A DNA stretch of 6,936 nt from Beijerinckiaceae bacterium (GCA_022702195.1 JAKONB010000548.1:1-6936); one strand, 5' to 3'. Counted from the first letter of the stretch, positions 1 to 6,427 are shown. The notes: generated from the sequence alone by a model not told the origin. Numbers and translations: made by a program.

Positions 1-779
1 TCCTGCCAGAAGGCGCGGAACTGGCCGGCGCGCTTGGCCTCGATCAGCAGCTTGATGGTGCGGTCGATCTCCGCCTTCGTCATGTTGCCCTTGTCGGGAT
101 ACGTGTAGTCGCCGGTGGCCTCGATCACCATGGCGGCATCCATGATGCCGATGGACGGGATGTTGAGGATCGCGGCCTTGCCCTTGAATTCGGGGTTGAG
201 CAGCTCCTTCCAGCTCGTCACCGGGCGCTTGATCAGGTCCGGGCGGATGCCGAGCGTGTCGGCATTGTAGGTGACCGGGATCAGGGTGATCCATTCGGTG
301 GGCGAGCCCGCGAAGGTCTTGCCGTTCTGGCCCTCGAGGTAGAACACCTTCTTGGGCGCGGTGCCCTGGTCGCCGATGCTCTTGCCGGCCACCATGCCCT
401 TGGTGAAGACCGGGGTGATGTTGTCGGCCTGTTTGATGCGCCGCGCATCCATGCCCATGATGTTGCCCGACGGGATGAGCTTCTTCAGGCTGAAGAACTC
501 GGTGTCGAGGATGTCGAAGGAATTCGGCTGGGTGATCACCCGCTTGGTCACCTCGTCGGTGACCACCGGAATGTATTCCAGGGTGATGCCCAGATCCTCC
601 TTCACCTTGCGGGCGATGTCGCCCGACTGGTTCACGGCGGTGCCGAGGTAGCGCAGGGTCACCGGCTCGGCGGCGATCACGTTGGGAAAGCCGGTGATCG
701 GCCCGGCGCCCAGGGCGAGGCCGGTGGCGCCCGCCCCGCGGAGGAGCGTGCGGCGGCTCAGCTTGATCGTGGTGGTCAT
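1..779 (-). CDS. ABC transporter substrate-binding protein, Tat-exported, PotD-like (C-terminus cut by window edge)
   Basis: Likely the periplasmic receptor that captures a solute for the ABC transporter whose ATPase is encoded just upstream. Reading the minus strand from the ATG at 779 gives 259 uninterrupted codons to the window edge. Family members are usually around 350 residues, so roughly the last quarter is missing. The N-terminus has a twin-arginine signal: SRRTLLR at residues 8-14, then a small-residue hydrophobic stretch (about 15-31) and a plausible cleavage site near IAA (35-37). The mature part starts with a beta strand typical of type-1/PotD-like binding proteins (TLRYLGTAV) and has a SWKELLNPEFKGKAAI stretch, a common hinge-proximal motif in polyamine/iron-type binding proteins. 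A good Shine-Dalgarno supports the start. The gene follows the ATPase gene by 31 bases. Ligand is unknown; from the neighbours I infer a cyclic or linear ureide, although the fold family also binds polyamines, opines and iron. Confidence 0.88.
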   Translation of the reverse strand, partial: MTTTIKLSRRTLLRGAGATGLALGAGPITGFPNVIAAEPVTLRYLGTAVNQSGDIARKVKEDLGITLEYIPVVTDEVTKRVITQPNSFDILDTEFFSLKKLIPSGNIMGMDARRIKQADNITPVFTKGMVAGKSIGDQGTAPKKVFYLEGQNGKTFAGSPTEWITLIPVTYNADTLGIRPDLIKRPVTSWKELLNPEFKGKAAILNIPSIGIMDAAMVIEATGDYTYPDKGNMTKAEIDRTIKLLIEAKRAGQFRAFWQ

Positions 780-785
780 GCGGAA

Positions 786-791
786 TCCTCT
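786..791 (-). promoter_or_regulatory. Shine-Dalgarno of the binding-protein gene
   Basis: On the minus strand AGAGGA lies six bases before the ATG at 779, inside the 31-base gap after the ATPase stop codon. It is one of the clearest ribosome-binding sites in the window and fixes the start of the binding protein so that the twin-arginine signal is at the very N-terminus. Confidence 0.7.
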
Positions 792-810
792 ACGCGAATC
801 GAAAACGACA

Positions 811-1797
811 TCAGGCGCTCAGGCGGTGGGCGGCGGCCGCGTCCCAGCCGAGCGGCACGCGCTCGCCCAGGGCCAGGGGGCGGGCCGCGTAGGCGGAATC
901 GCTGAGGATGGCGGTGAGCGCCCCGTCCTCGGCCGGCTGGCCTTCCGCCTCCAGGCCGACATGGACGCTGGTGCCCTGGTACTCCACCGAGACGATCCGG
1001 GCCGGAACGGCATCCGCGCCGGCCTCGGCGCCCAGCCGCATCCGGTCGGCCCGCACGGCGATGCGCGCGTCATTGAGCCGGATCACGTTGTGGCCGCCGA
1101 TGAAGCGGGCGACGAAGGCGGTGGCCGGGCGCTCGAACACCGTGCGGGGGTCGGCGGCCTGCTCGATCCGGCCGCCATTCATCACCACCACGAGGTCGGA
1201 GAGCGCCATCGCCTCCTCCTGGCTGTGGGTGACGTGGATGAAGGTGAGGCCGAGCTCGCCCTGGAGGCGCTTCAGCTCGGTCCGCATCCGCACCCGCAGG
1301 AACGGGTCGAGGGCGGAGAGCGGCTCGTCGAGGAGCAGCACCTTGGGGCCGGTGACGAGGGCGCGGGCCAGGGCCACGCGCTGCTGCTGGCCGCCGGAGA
1401 GCTGCGCCGGCAGCCGCTCGGCGAGGTGGCGCATCTGCACGAGATCGAGCATCGCCAGCGCCTTGGCGTGGCGCTCGGCCTTGGAGACCCCGCGCATCTT
1501 GAGGCTGAACGCGACGTTGTCCCGGCAATTGAGATGCGGGAACAGCGCGTAGCTCTGGAACATCATCGCGGTGCCGCGCTCGGCCGGGGTGGCGTCGCCC
1601 ACGGCGTGCGGCCCGATCACCACGTCGCCGCTCGACACGGTCTCGTGGCCGCCGATCATCCGCAGGGTCGTGGTCTTGCCGCAGCCCGACGGGCCGAGCA
1701 GGCAGCAATAGGCCCCGGACGGGACCTTCAGGTTGATGGCATCCACGGCGGTCGTGCCGCCGTAGCGCTTGGTCAGGCTGATCAGCTCGACGTTCAT
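811..1797 (-). CDS. ABC transporter ATP-binding protein, PotA/FbpC-like with TOBE domain
   Basis: Cytoplasmic ATPase subunit energising import of the ligand held by the adjacent binding protein. The 328-residue product has every motif of an active ABC ATPase: Walker A GPSGCGKTT (35-43), Q-loop Q81 in FQSYALFPH, signature LSGGQQQR (133-140), Walker B KVLLLDEP (152-159), D-loop SALD (161-164) and H-loop H191. The region after about residue 240 (PARIVSVEYQGTSVHV and onward) resembles a TOBE_2 domain, as in importers for spermidine/putrescine, iron and related solutes. Length fits that group, though a little short. An ATG nine codons upstream (1824) is possible, but the ATG at 1797 has a GGGAG site at the right spacing and starts the protein at the usual first beta strand (MNVELISLTKRYG). 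It lies 55 bases after the dihydropyrimidinase-type gene and 31 before the binding protein. No permease is in the window. Confidence 0.95.
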   Translation of the reverse strand: MNVELISLTKRYGGTTAVDAINLKVPSGAYCCLLGPSGCGKTTTLRMIGGHETVSSGDVVIGPHAVGDATPAERGTAMMFQSYALFPHLNCRDNVAFSLKMRGVSKAERHAKALAMLDLVQMRHLAERLPAQLSGGQQQRVALARALVTGPKVLLLDEPLSALDPFLRVRMRTELKRLQGELGLTFIHVTHSQEEAMALSDLVVVMNGGRIEQAADPRTVFERPATAFVARFIGGHNVIRLNDARIAVRADRMRLGAEAGADAVPARIVSVEYQGTSVHVGLEAEGQPAEDGALTAILSDSAYAARPLALGERVPLGWDAAAAHRLSA

Positions 1798-1803
1798 GCA
1801 TTT

Positions 1804-1808
1804 CTCCC
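1804..1808 (-). promoter_or_regulatory. Shine-Dalgarno deciding the ATPase start
   Basis: GGGAG on the minus strand, six bases before the ATG at 1797. It supports that start over the in-frame ATG at 1824, which would place this site inside the coding region. Confidence 0.65.
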
Positions 1809-1852
1809 GCAGCGGGGCCAGCAAGGGTCGGGCCAGACGCCGCGATTCGCAA

Positions 1853-3280
1853 TCACCCCGTGGGGCGCAGCGCCGGATCGATGGTCCTGTCGAGCACCTG
1901 ACCGTGGCCGAGATCCCCGATCACCCGGCCGTCCTCGGCCACCACGGTGCCGCGGGCGATGGTCGTCACCGGCCATCCGGTCACCGAAAATCCCTCCCAG
2001 GGGGTGTAGTCCGAGCCGTGGTGGAGGTTGTCCTGGCGGATCGTCTCGCGGCGGTTGGGGTCCCACAGGGTGAGGTCGGCGTCGAAGCCGATTCCGATGG
2101 AGCCCTTGCGCGGGTAGAGGCCGTAGAGCTTGGCGTGGTTGGTGGCGGTGAGTTCCACGAAGCGGTTGAGGGAGATGCGCCCGGCCGAAACCCCTTCCGA
2201 GAACAGGATGGGCAGCCGCGTCTCGATGCCCGGCAGGCCGTTCGGCACATACCGAAACGATTGCTGGCCGCGCGGGTTGAGCTTGCCCCGCGCGTCGTCG
2301 TAGCGGAACGGGCAATGGTCCGAGGAGACCAGCTCGAACACCCCGTTCTGGATGCCGCGCCAGATCGCCTCCTGGCTCGCCGTGTCGCGGGGCGGCGGCG
2401 AGCAGACGTATTTCGCCCCCGCCATCGGGTCGTCGGCGCCGCGCCCCTTCAGGTCCTCGGCGGTCAGGGTGAGGTATTGCGGGCAGGTCTCCGCGTGGAT
2501 CTTGAGGCCGCGCGACCGCGCCCAGGCGATCTGCTCCATCGCCTGCTCGCCCGAGACGTGGACGATGACGATGGGCAGATCCACGAGTTCGGCGTGGCTG
2601 ATGGCGCGGTGGGCCGCCTCGCGCTCCACGAGCTGCGGGCGGGAGAGGGCGTGGCCGTAGGGCCGGGTCTCGCCGGCGCGCTCCAGCTTCTCGGCCATGT
2701 ACCGGATGGTGTCGTAGCCCTCCGCATGGACCATCACCCGCGCGCCCGCGCCGCGGGCCAGATCGAACACGTCGAGGAGCTGGCGGTCGTTCAGGACGAG
2801 GTCGTCGTAGGTCATGAAGACCTTGAACGAGGTGTAGCCCTCGGCGATCAGGGCCGGCAGTTCCTGGCCGAGCACCGCCGGGGTCGGGTCCGAGACGATG
2901 AGGTGGATGGCCACGTCGATGTGGCACTGGCCCTCGGCGAGCGCCCGGTAGGCCTGGGTCGCCGCGCGCAGGGACGATCCGCGCGGCTGGAGCGCGAAGG
3001 GCATCACACAGGTGTTGCCGCCCGCCGCCGCCGCCCGCGTGGCCGAGGCGAAATCGTCCGCCATGACGATGCCGGGGCCCGATTCCTGGGCGATGTGGAC
3101 GTGGCTGTCGATGCCCCCCGGCAGCACCAGGAGGCCGGAGGCGTCGATGGTGCGGGTCGCGTCCGCGATGCGCTCGGCGATGGCGGCGATGCGCCCGTCG
3201 CGGATGCCGAGATCGGCCCGGACGGTATCGGCGGCGGTCACCAGGGTACCGCCCCGGATGGCGAGATCGAAGTCGGGCAT
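1853..3280 (-). CDS. Dihydropyrimidinase/hydantoinase-type cyclic amidohydrolase, non-canonical subgroup
   Basis: Zinc metalloenzyme of the amidohydrolase superfamily that opens the ring of cyclic ureides or imides such as dihydrouracil or hydantoins, giving N-carbamoyl acids. The 475-residue product has the usual family length and a full set of expected metal ligands: H60 and H62 (GGIDSHVHI), carboxylated lysine K153 (SFKVFMTYDD), H185 (MVHAE), H241 (VHVSG) and D321 (SSDHCPF). Y158 fits the conserved tyrosine after the lysine, and ETCPQYL (264-270) is a family signature. The K-V-F-M-T-Y motif favours hydantoinase/dihydropyrimidinase over allantoinase. The first loop differs from textbook members: HVHIAQESGPG replaces the HTH motif followed by a hydrophobic loop, so substrate range may differ. 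Its ATG lies five bases after the stop of the ring-opening amidohydrolase gene, suggesting translational coupling. Cytoplasmic; no signal peptide seen. Family assignment is firm, substrate is not. Confidence 0.93.
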   Translation of the reverse strand: MPDFDLAIRGGTLVTAADTVRADLGIRDGRIAAIAERIADATRTIDASGLLVLPGGIDSHVHIAQESGPGIVMADDFASATRAAAAGGNTCVMPFALQPRGSSLRAATQAYRALAEGQCHIDVAIHLIVSDPTPAVLGQELPALIAEGYTSFKVFMTYDDLVLNDRQLLDVFDLARGAGARVMVHAEGYDTIRYMAEKLERAGETRPYGHALSRPQLVEREAAHRAISHAELVDLPIVIVHVSGEQAMEQIAWARSRGLKIHAETCPQYLTLTAEDLKGRGADDPMAGAKYVCSPPPRDTASQEAIWRGIQNGVFELVSSDHCPFRYDDARGKLNPRGQQSFRYVPNGLPGIETRLPILFSEGVSAGRISLNRFVELTATNHAKLYGLYPRKGSIGIGFDADLTLWDPNRRETIRQDNLHHGSDYTPWEGFSVTGWPVTTIARGTVVAEDGRVIGDLGHGQVLDRTIDPALRPTG

Positions 3281-3282
3281 GG

Positions 3283-3295
3283 TCCTCAGTCCCTC
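3283..3295 (-). promoter_or_regulatory. Ribosome-binding region overlapping the upstream stop codon
   Basis: On the minus strand GAGGG (3295-3291) and a second purine run, TGAGGA (3288-3283), precede the ATG at 3280. The second run contains the TGA stop of the preceding gene (3288-3286). This arrangement suggests that ribosomes finishing the ring-opening amidohydrolase re-initiate on the dihydropyrimidinase-type gene. Spacing is 10 bases for the first site and 2 for the second, so the first is the likelier anti-Shine-Dalgarno contact. Confidence 0.5.
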
Positions 3296-4389
3296 ACGCG
3301 GGCGATGATCGCCACAGGACCACCGCCATCCGGCCCTTGATGCTCGGCGCCCCCCGAGACGTAAAGGTCGGTGCGCCCGATCGCGGCGGCGGCGACCCCG
3401 CCCACCAGCGCGCGGGCATGGCGGGTGGCGTTGATGTCGCTGTCGTCGTTCATGATGTGGCGCGCGCCCCGGATGCGGCCGTCATGGGACGGCTCGGCCT
3501 TGGCCAGCAGGGCGGTGACCCGCGCCCCCGCCTCGGGGGACAGCTGGCCGGTGGAGGGGAATCCGAGCTCGGCGAGCGCCGCCTGGATCGCGAAAAAATC
3601 GATGCCGTCGCGCATCACCCGGTGGGCGATGGCGTGCGGGCCGCTCCAGCCCCGGGCATTGCCCAGCACGATGATCTCGTTGTGCATCAGCTCGATGCCG
3701 GCCGAGGCGCTGGCGCGGCCGGAGAACAGGTCGCGCCGCCGGCCGATGGCCGCGTCGGACAGATCCTCCGCCGCGATCTCGCCGAGCGCGAGGCCGATGC
3801 CGAGGGCCGAGGCGCCGCGCGAGAAGCCCATGGAGGCGTAGGTGTCGTGGGTGACCACGGCGTGGCCGCGCGCGGCCGCCTCGGCAATGCGGTCGCTGGT
3901 CAGGAGCGGGCATTTCACCTGGACGAAATGCACGTCGGCCGGATCGCCGAGGCCGGCCTGCGCCATCGCCCGGCGCACGGCGGCGGCCGTGGCCTCCACC
4001 TGGGCCATCCGGCCGATCTCCTCCGGGCGGAAGCTTCGCGTGTGGGCGGTGCCGACCGCCAGCGCCGTGGAGCCGGTCGCCGGCCCGTCGCGGCGGGCCA
4101 GCACGAGGAGGTGCGGGGACAGGCCGCCCTCGGTGCCCCCCGACATGACCAGGGCGACCCGCGCCCCCACCTCGGCCGGCGTGCAGCCGAGATGCCCGGC
4201 CAGGAGCGTCTCCAGGGCCATCACGGCGAGCTGGCGGGTGAAGTCGTTGACGCAGCCATTGCCCTCGGTCTTGCCGAAGATCGCCACGATCTCATCCGCC
4301 CGCACCGCGCCGGAGGCGATCAGGTCGGACAATCCCGCCATGTCGGCCGGACCGGCGGTGGGGACGCGAAAGACGAGGCATTCGGGCAT
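3286..4389 (-). CDS. Ring-opening amidohydrolase, cyanuric acid hydrolase/barbiturase (AtzD) family
   Basis: Member of a small, structurally distinct family that hydrolyses cyclic imides: cyanuric acid to carboxybiuret, or barbiturate to ureidomalonate. The 367-residue product has the family length and its threefold internal layout, with a Lys-Ser pair expected per repeat: K40 (FGKTEGNGCVNDFTR) with S83 (MSGGTEGG), K159 (VQVKCPLLT) with S227 or S229 (GRASASAGIEL), and K297 (LAKAEP) with S345 (VSGGAEHQGPDGGGP). The C-terminal stretch RHIMNDDSDINATRHARALVGG is also characteristic. The reading frame is open upstream to an ATG at 4635, but that would add 82 arginine-rich residues overlapping the divergent gene. 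The ATG at 4389 starts at the family-typical MPECLVFRVPTAGPAD, though its Shine-Dalgarno is weak. First gene of the putative operon. Cyanuric acid hydrolases and barbiturases are hard to separate by eye; the neighbouring pyrimidine/ureide-type genes lean toward a barbiturase-like activity, by inference only. Confidence 0.93.
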   Translation of the reverse strand: MPECLVFRVPTAGPADMAGLSDLIASGAVRADEIVAIFGKTEGNGCVNDFTRQLAVMALETLLAGHLGCTPAEVGARVALVMSGGTEGGLSPHLLVLARRDGPATGSTALAVGTAHTRSFRPEEIGRMAQVEATAAAVRRAMAQAGLGDPADVHFVQVKCPLLTSDRIAEAAARGHAVVTHDTYASMGFSRGASALGIGLALGEIAAEDLSDAAIGRRRDLFSGRASASAGIELMHNEIIVLGNARGWSGPHAIAHRVMRDGIDFFAIQAALAELGFPSTGQLSPEAGARVTALLAKAEPSHDGRIRGARHIMNDDSDINATRHARALVGGVAAAAIGRTDLYVSGGAEHQGPDGGGPVAIIARVRD

Positions 4390-4622
4390 GGGGCGTTCGG
4401 CCAGGGCTGTGTGGGGGCGGGAGGGGCGGGGCGGCGAAACCCAGCAAGGACGGTGCCGGTTCGCATACGCGGCGCGGCCGCATCGACGGCGGAGGCGGGG
4501 GCCGAGACGAGATCGACCACCGGATCGACGCCGCGCGGCGGTCTCGCGGTACGCCTCTTGCCACCGGGCGGTCCGGCCCCCGCCGCGCGGGGCGGCGCCA
4601 GCATCAACGAGGGAAACCCGAT
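4390..4622. promoter_or_regulatory. Divergent intergenic control region
   Basis: This 233-base spacer separates the starts of the minus-strand operon (4389) and the plus-strand zinc amidohydrolase (4623), so it should hold both promoters and any shared operator. I see no convincing -35/-10 pair by eye. Present are a perfect 12-base palindrome CGCCGCGCGGCG (4529-4540), two GATCGAC direct repeats 12 bases apart (4511-4517 and 4523-4529) with a third ATCGAC at 4482-4487, a CGAGAC/GTCTCG inverted pair flanking the palindrome, and a 6-bp-arm hairpin (4581-4597) in the leader of the plus-strand gene. In such GC-rich DNA some of these could be chance. No regulator gene is in the window. Confidence 0.6.
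4609..4613 (+). promoter_or_regulatory. Shine-Dalgarno of the zinc amidohydrolase gene
   Basis: GAGGG ends nine bases before the ATG at 4623, a normal spacing. It lies about a dozen bases after a small GC-rich stem (CGCCGC/GCGGCG, 4581-4597). Confidence 0.6.
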
Positions 4623-5882
4623 ATGGGCGGGACACGGCACAATCTCCGGGTCGACGGAGCGCGGCTCTGGGCGACGATCCTCGAGACCTCGGCCTTCGGG
4701 GCGACCCCGGCCGGGGGGATCAACCGGCTGACCCTCACCCCGGAGGATGGCGCGGTCCGCGACTGGTTCCGCGCCGCCTGCGAGGCGGCCGGGCTCGCGG
4801 TCGGGACCGACGAACTCGGCACCCAGTTCGCCCTGCGGCGCGGGCGCGACATGAGCCGGGCGCCCATCGCCTGCGGCTCGCATCTCGACACCCAGCCCAC
4901 CGGCGGGCGCTTCGACGGCATCCTCGGGACGCTGGCCGGGCTGGAGGTGATGCGGTCGCTCAACGATGCCGGGATCGAGACCGAGGCGCCGCTCCTCGTG
5001 GTCAACTGGACCAACGAGGAGGGCTCCCGCTACGCCCCGGCGATGATGGCCTCGGCCGCCTATGTGGGCGAATTCACCGTGGAGGACATCCTCTCGCGAA
5101 CGGACGCGGCCGGGATCAGCGTGGGGCAGGCGCTGGACTCCATCGGCGCAGTGGCCACCGAAAAGCTCGGCACGCGGGCCATCGGCGCCTTCGTCGAGCT
5201 GCATATCGAGCAGGGGCCGATCCTCGAGGCGGAGGGCAAGACCATCGGGGTGGTGGAGGGCGGCCAGGGCATCGCCTGGTTCGACGGCACGATCACCGGG
5301 TTCGAGAGCCATGCCGGCACCACGCCGATGCCGCGCCGGCGCGACGCGATGGGTGGCCTCGCCGAACTGGCGCTGGCCGTGGAGCGCATCGCCCTGGCGC
5401 ATGGGCCGAGCGCCGTGGCGACCCTGGGCGAGGCGGTGATCGCCGCGCCCTCGCGCAACGTCATCCCGGGCCGAGTGAGCTTCACCCTCGACGTGCGCGA
5501 TCCGCGGAGCGCCACCCTCGACGCCATCGAGGCGGAGCTGCGCGCCGCCATCGCGACAATCGCCGAGCGCCGCCGGCTCGCCATCGACCTCGACCGGATC
5601 TGGCGCAAGGAGCCGGTGCCGTTCGATGCCGGCATCGTCGGGCTGGTGGAATCCCACGCCGAGGCGCTCGGCCTGCCGCACCGCCGGATGGTCTCGGGCG
5701 CCGGTCACGATGCCTGCAACCTCGCCGCCAAGGTGCCCACCGCGATGATCTTCGTGCCCTGCCGCGACGGGATCAGCCACAACGAGTCGGAATCCGCCAC
5801 CCCATCCGACTGCACCGCCGGGGCCGACATCCTGCTCCAGACCCTGGTGACCCTGGCCAACGCACCGAAGGCACCGGCCTGA
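4623..5882 (+). CDS. M20-family Zn-dependent amidohydrolase (N-carbamoyl-L-amino acid hydrolase / beta-ureidopropionase type)
   Basis: Binuclear metal hydrolase that splits the carbamoyl group from N-carbamoyl acids, releasing ammonia, carbon dioxide and the amino acid. The 419-residue protein has normal length. Visible metal ligands are H87 (GSHLDTQPTGGRFDG), D98, E133 (NWTNEEGSRYAP, with E132 as the likely general base), H194 (ELHIEQGP) and H386 (SHNESE). Substrate and dimerisation motifs include ESHAGTTPMPRRRDA (228-242), NVIPG (279-283), R292 and GAGHDA (359-364). The QPTGG loop after the first histidine is typical of the carbamoylase/beta-ureidopropionase group; allantoate amidohydrolase (AllC) is a close alternative, made relevant by the neighbouring allA. 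It is divergent from the ring-opening operon and would act on the N-carbamoyl product of the hydantoinase-type enzyme. The GC-rich leader has a good ribosome-binding site. Family certain, substrate unproven. Confidence 0.94.
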   Translation: MGGTRHNLRVDGARLWATILETSAFGATPAGGINRLTLTPEDGAVRDWFRAACEAAGLAVGTDELGTQFALRRGRDMSRAPIACGSHLDTQPTGGRFDGILGTLAGLEVMRSLNDAGIETEAPLLVVNWTNEEGSRYAPAMMASAAYVGEFTVEDILSRTDAAGISVGQALDSIGAVATEKLGTRAIGAFVELHIEQGPILEAEGKTIGVVEGGQGIAWFDGTITGFESHAGTTPMPRRRDAMGGLAELALAVERIALAHGPSAVATLGEAVIAAPSRNVIPGRVSFTLDVRDPRSATLDAIEAELRAAIATIAERRRLAIDLDRIWRKEPVPFDAGIVGLVESHAEALGLPHRRMVSGAGHDACNLAAKVPTAMIFVPCRDGISHNESESATPSDCTAGADILLQTLVTLANAPKAPA

Positions 5883-6374
5883 TCAGCCCTCCGGGTCCAG
5901 ATGCAGCGGCGCGATGGGGGCGAAGACGCAATCGGCGGCGGTGCCGTCCTCGTGGGCCAGCATCGCGAAGGTGCCGGGCGCGTCCCACGTCATCATGTGG
6001 GCGTGCCAGGCCCCCGCCCGGTAGTTGAGCCCGACATGGCCGGGCACCCGGAAGGCGACCGCGGCCTCCTCGTCGGGGCGTCCGTCCCGGTCGGGGGCCA
6101 CCACCACCACGTAGGCATCTACCGCCAGCGGCAGGAAGGCCTGGCTCGAGAACGGATGCCGTTCGAGGCGGGTCAGCGGCATCAGCCCGGCCCAGGGCTC
6201 GCTGCGGACGAGCGCGAGATTGGCCGTGGCCGTGGCGCGCCCGTTCTCCAGCGGGGTGGCCCGGTCCTGGCGCGGCGGCGGGGCGGGGCGCTCCAGGAGC
6301 GTGCCGAACGGCGCGAAGGAGGCGGCGTCGATCGGGCGGATCGGCAGGCGGCGGGAGGCGGGATCGTGCGGCAT
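5883..6374 (-). CDS. allA: Ureidoglycolate lyase
   Basis: Cleaves ureidoglycolate to glyoxylate and urea, the last step of the ureide branch of purine (allantoin) degradation; cytoplasmic, cupin-like fold. The 163-residue product matches the family length (about 160) and its motifs: ERHPFSSQAFLPL (71-83), VVVVAP (89-94), NYRAGAWHAHMM (117-128) and a late DC (148-149). The frame is open upstream to an ATG at 6443, but that start lies in the loop of a strong hairpin and adds residues unlike the family. I chose the ATG at 6374 (MPHDPASRRLPIRPID), where similarity to the family N-terminus begins; an in-frame GTG at 6380 is an alternative. Neither has a clear Shine-Dalgarno. It converges on the zinc amidohydrolase with directly abutting stop codons. 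Its presence suggests the locus generates ureidoglycolate, or that it serves purine degradation encoded elsewhere. Confidence 0.9.
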   Translation of the reverse strand: MPHDPASRRLPIRPIDAASFAPFGTLLERPAPPPRQDRATPLENGRATATANLALVRSEPWAGLMPLTRLERHPFSSQAFLPLAVDAYVVVVAPDRDGRPDEEAAVAFRVPGHVGLNYRAGAWHAHMMTWDAPGTFAMLAHEDGTAADCVFAPIAPLHLDPEG

Positions 6375-6427
6375 GGTCACCGGACTGAAAGGGAGGGGAA
6401 AACCCCCGAAACGACATCCGAACGCAA

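Noticed and set aside
793..1850. The short inverted match CGCGAATCG (793-801) and CGATTCGC (1843-1850), found in the two spacers flanking the ATPase gene.
   Set aside because: Eight matching bases between two spacers is not enough to call a repeat, and there is no other similarity around them.
1853..3280. Allantoinase (AllB) as the identity of the cyclic amidohydrolase, suggested by the nearby allA.
   Set aside because: The lysine motif SFKVFMTYDD and the SSDHCPF motif fit the dihydropyrimidinase/hydantoinase group better. Allantoin activity is not excluded, but I would not name it so.
4390..4635. An 82-residue N-terminal extension of the ring-opening amidohydrolase, starting at an ATG at 4635 on the minus strand.
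   Set aside because: It is arginine- and proline-rich low-quality sequence, covers the whole divergent spacer and overlaps the start of the M20 gene. Family similarity begins at the ATG at 4389.
3842..6028. A 728-codon plus-strand open frame, and other long open frames opposite real genes (for example 682-2073, 1769-3340 and 3337-4731 plus; 4320-5780 minus).
   Set aside because: They are by-products of very high GC content: Arg/Ala/Pro/Gly-rich, without recognisable domains, and antisense or out of frame to genes with complete catalytic motifs.
6392..6405. GGGGAAAACCCC-like mini-hairpin upstream of allA.
   Set aside because: Only four-base arms; expected by chance and with no supporting context.
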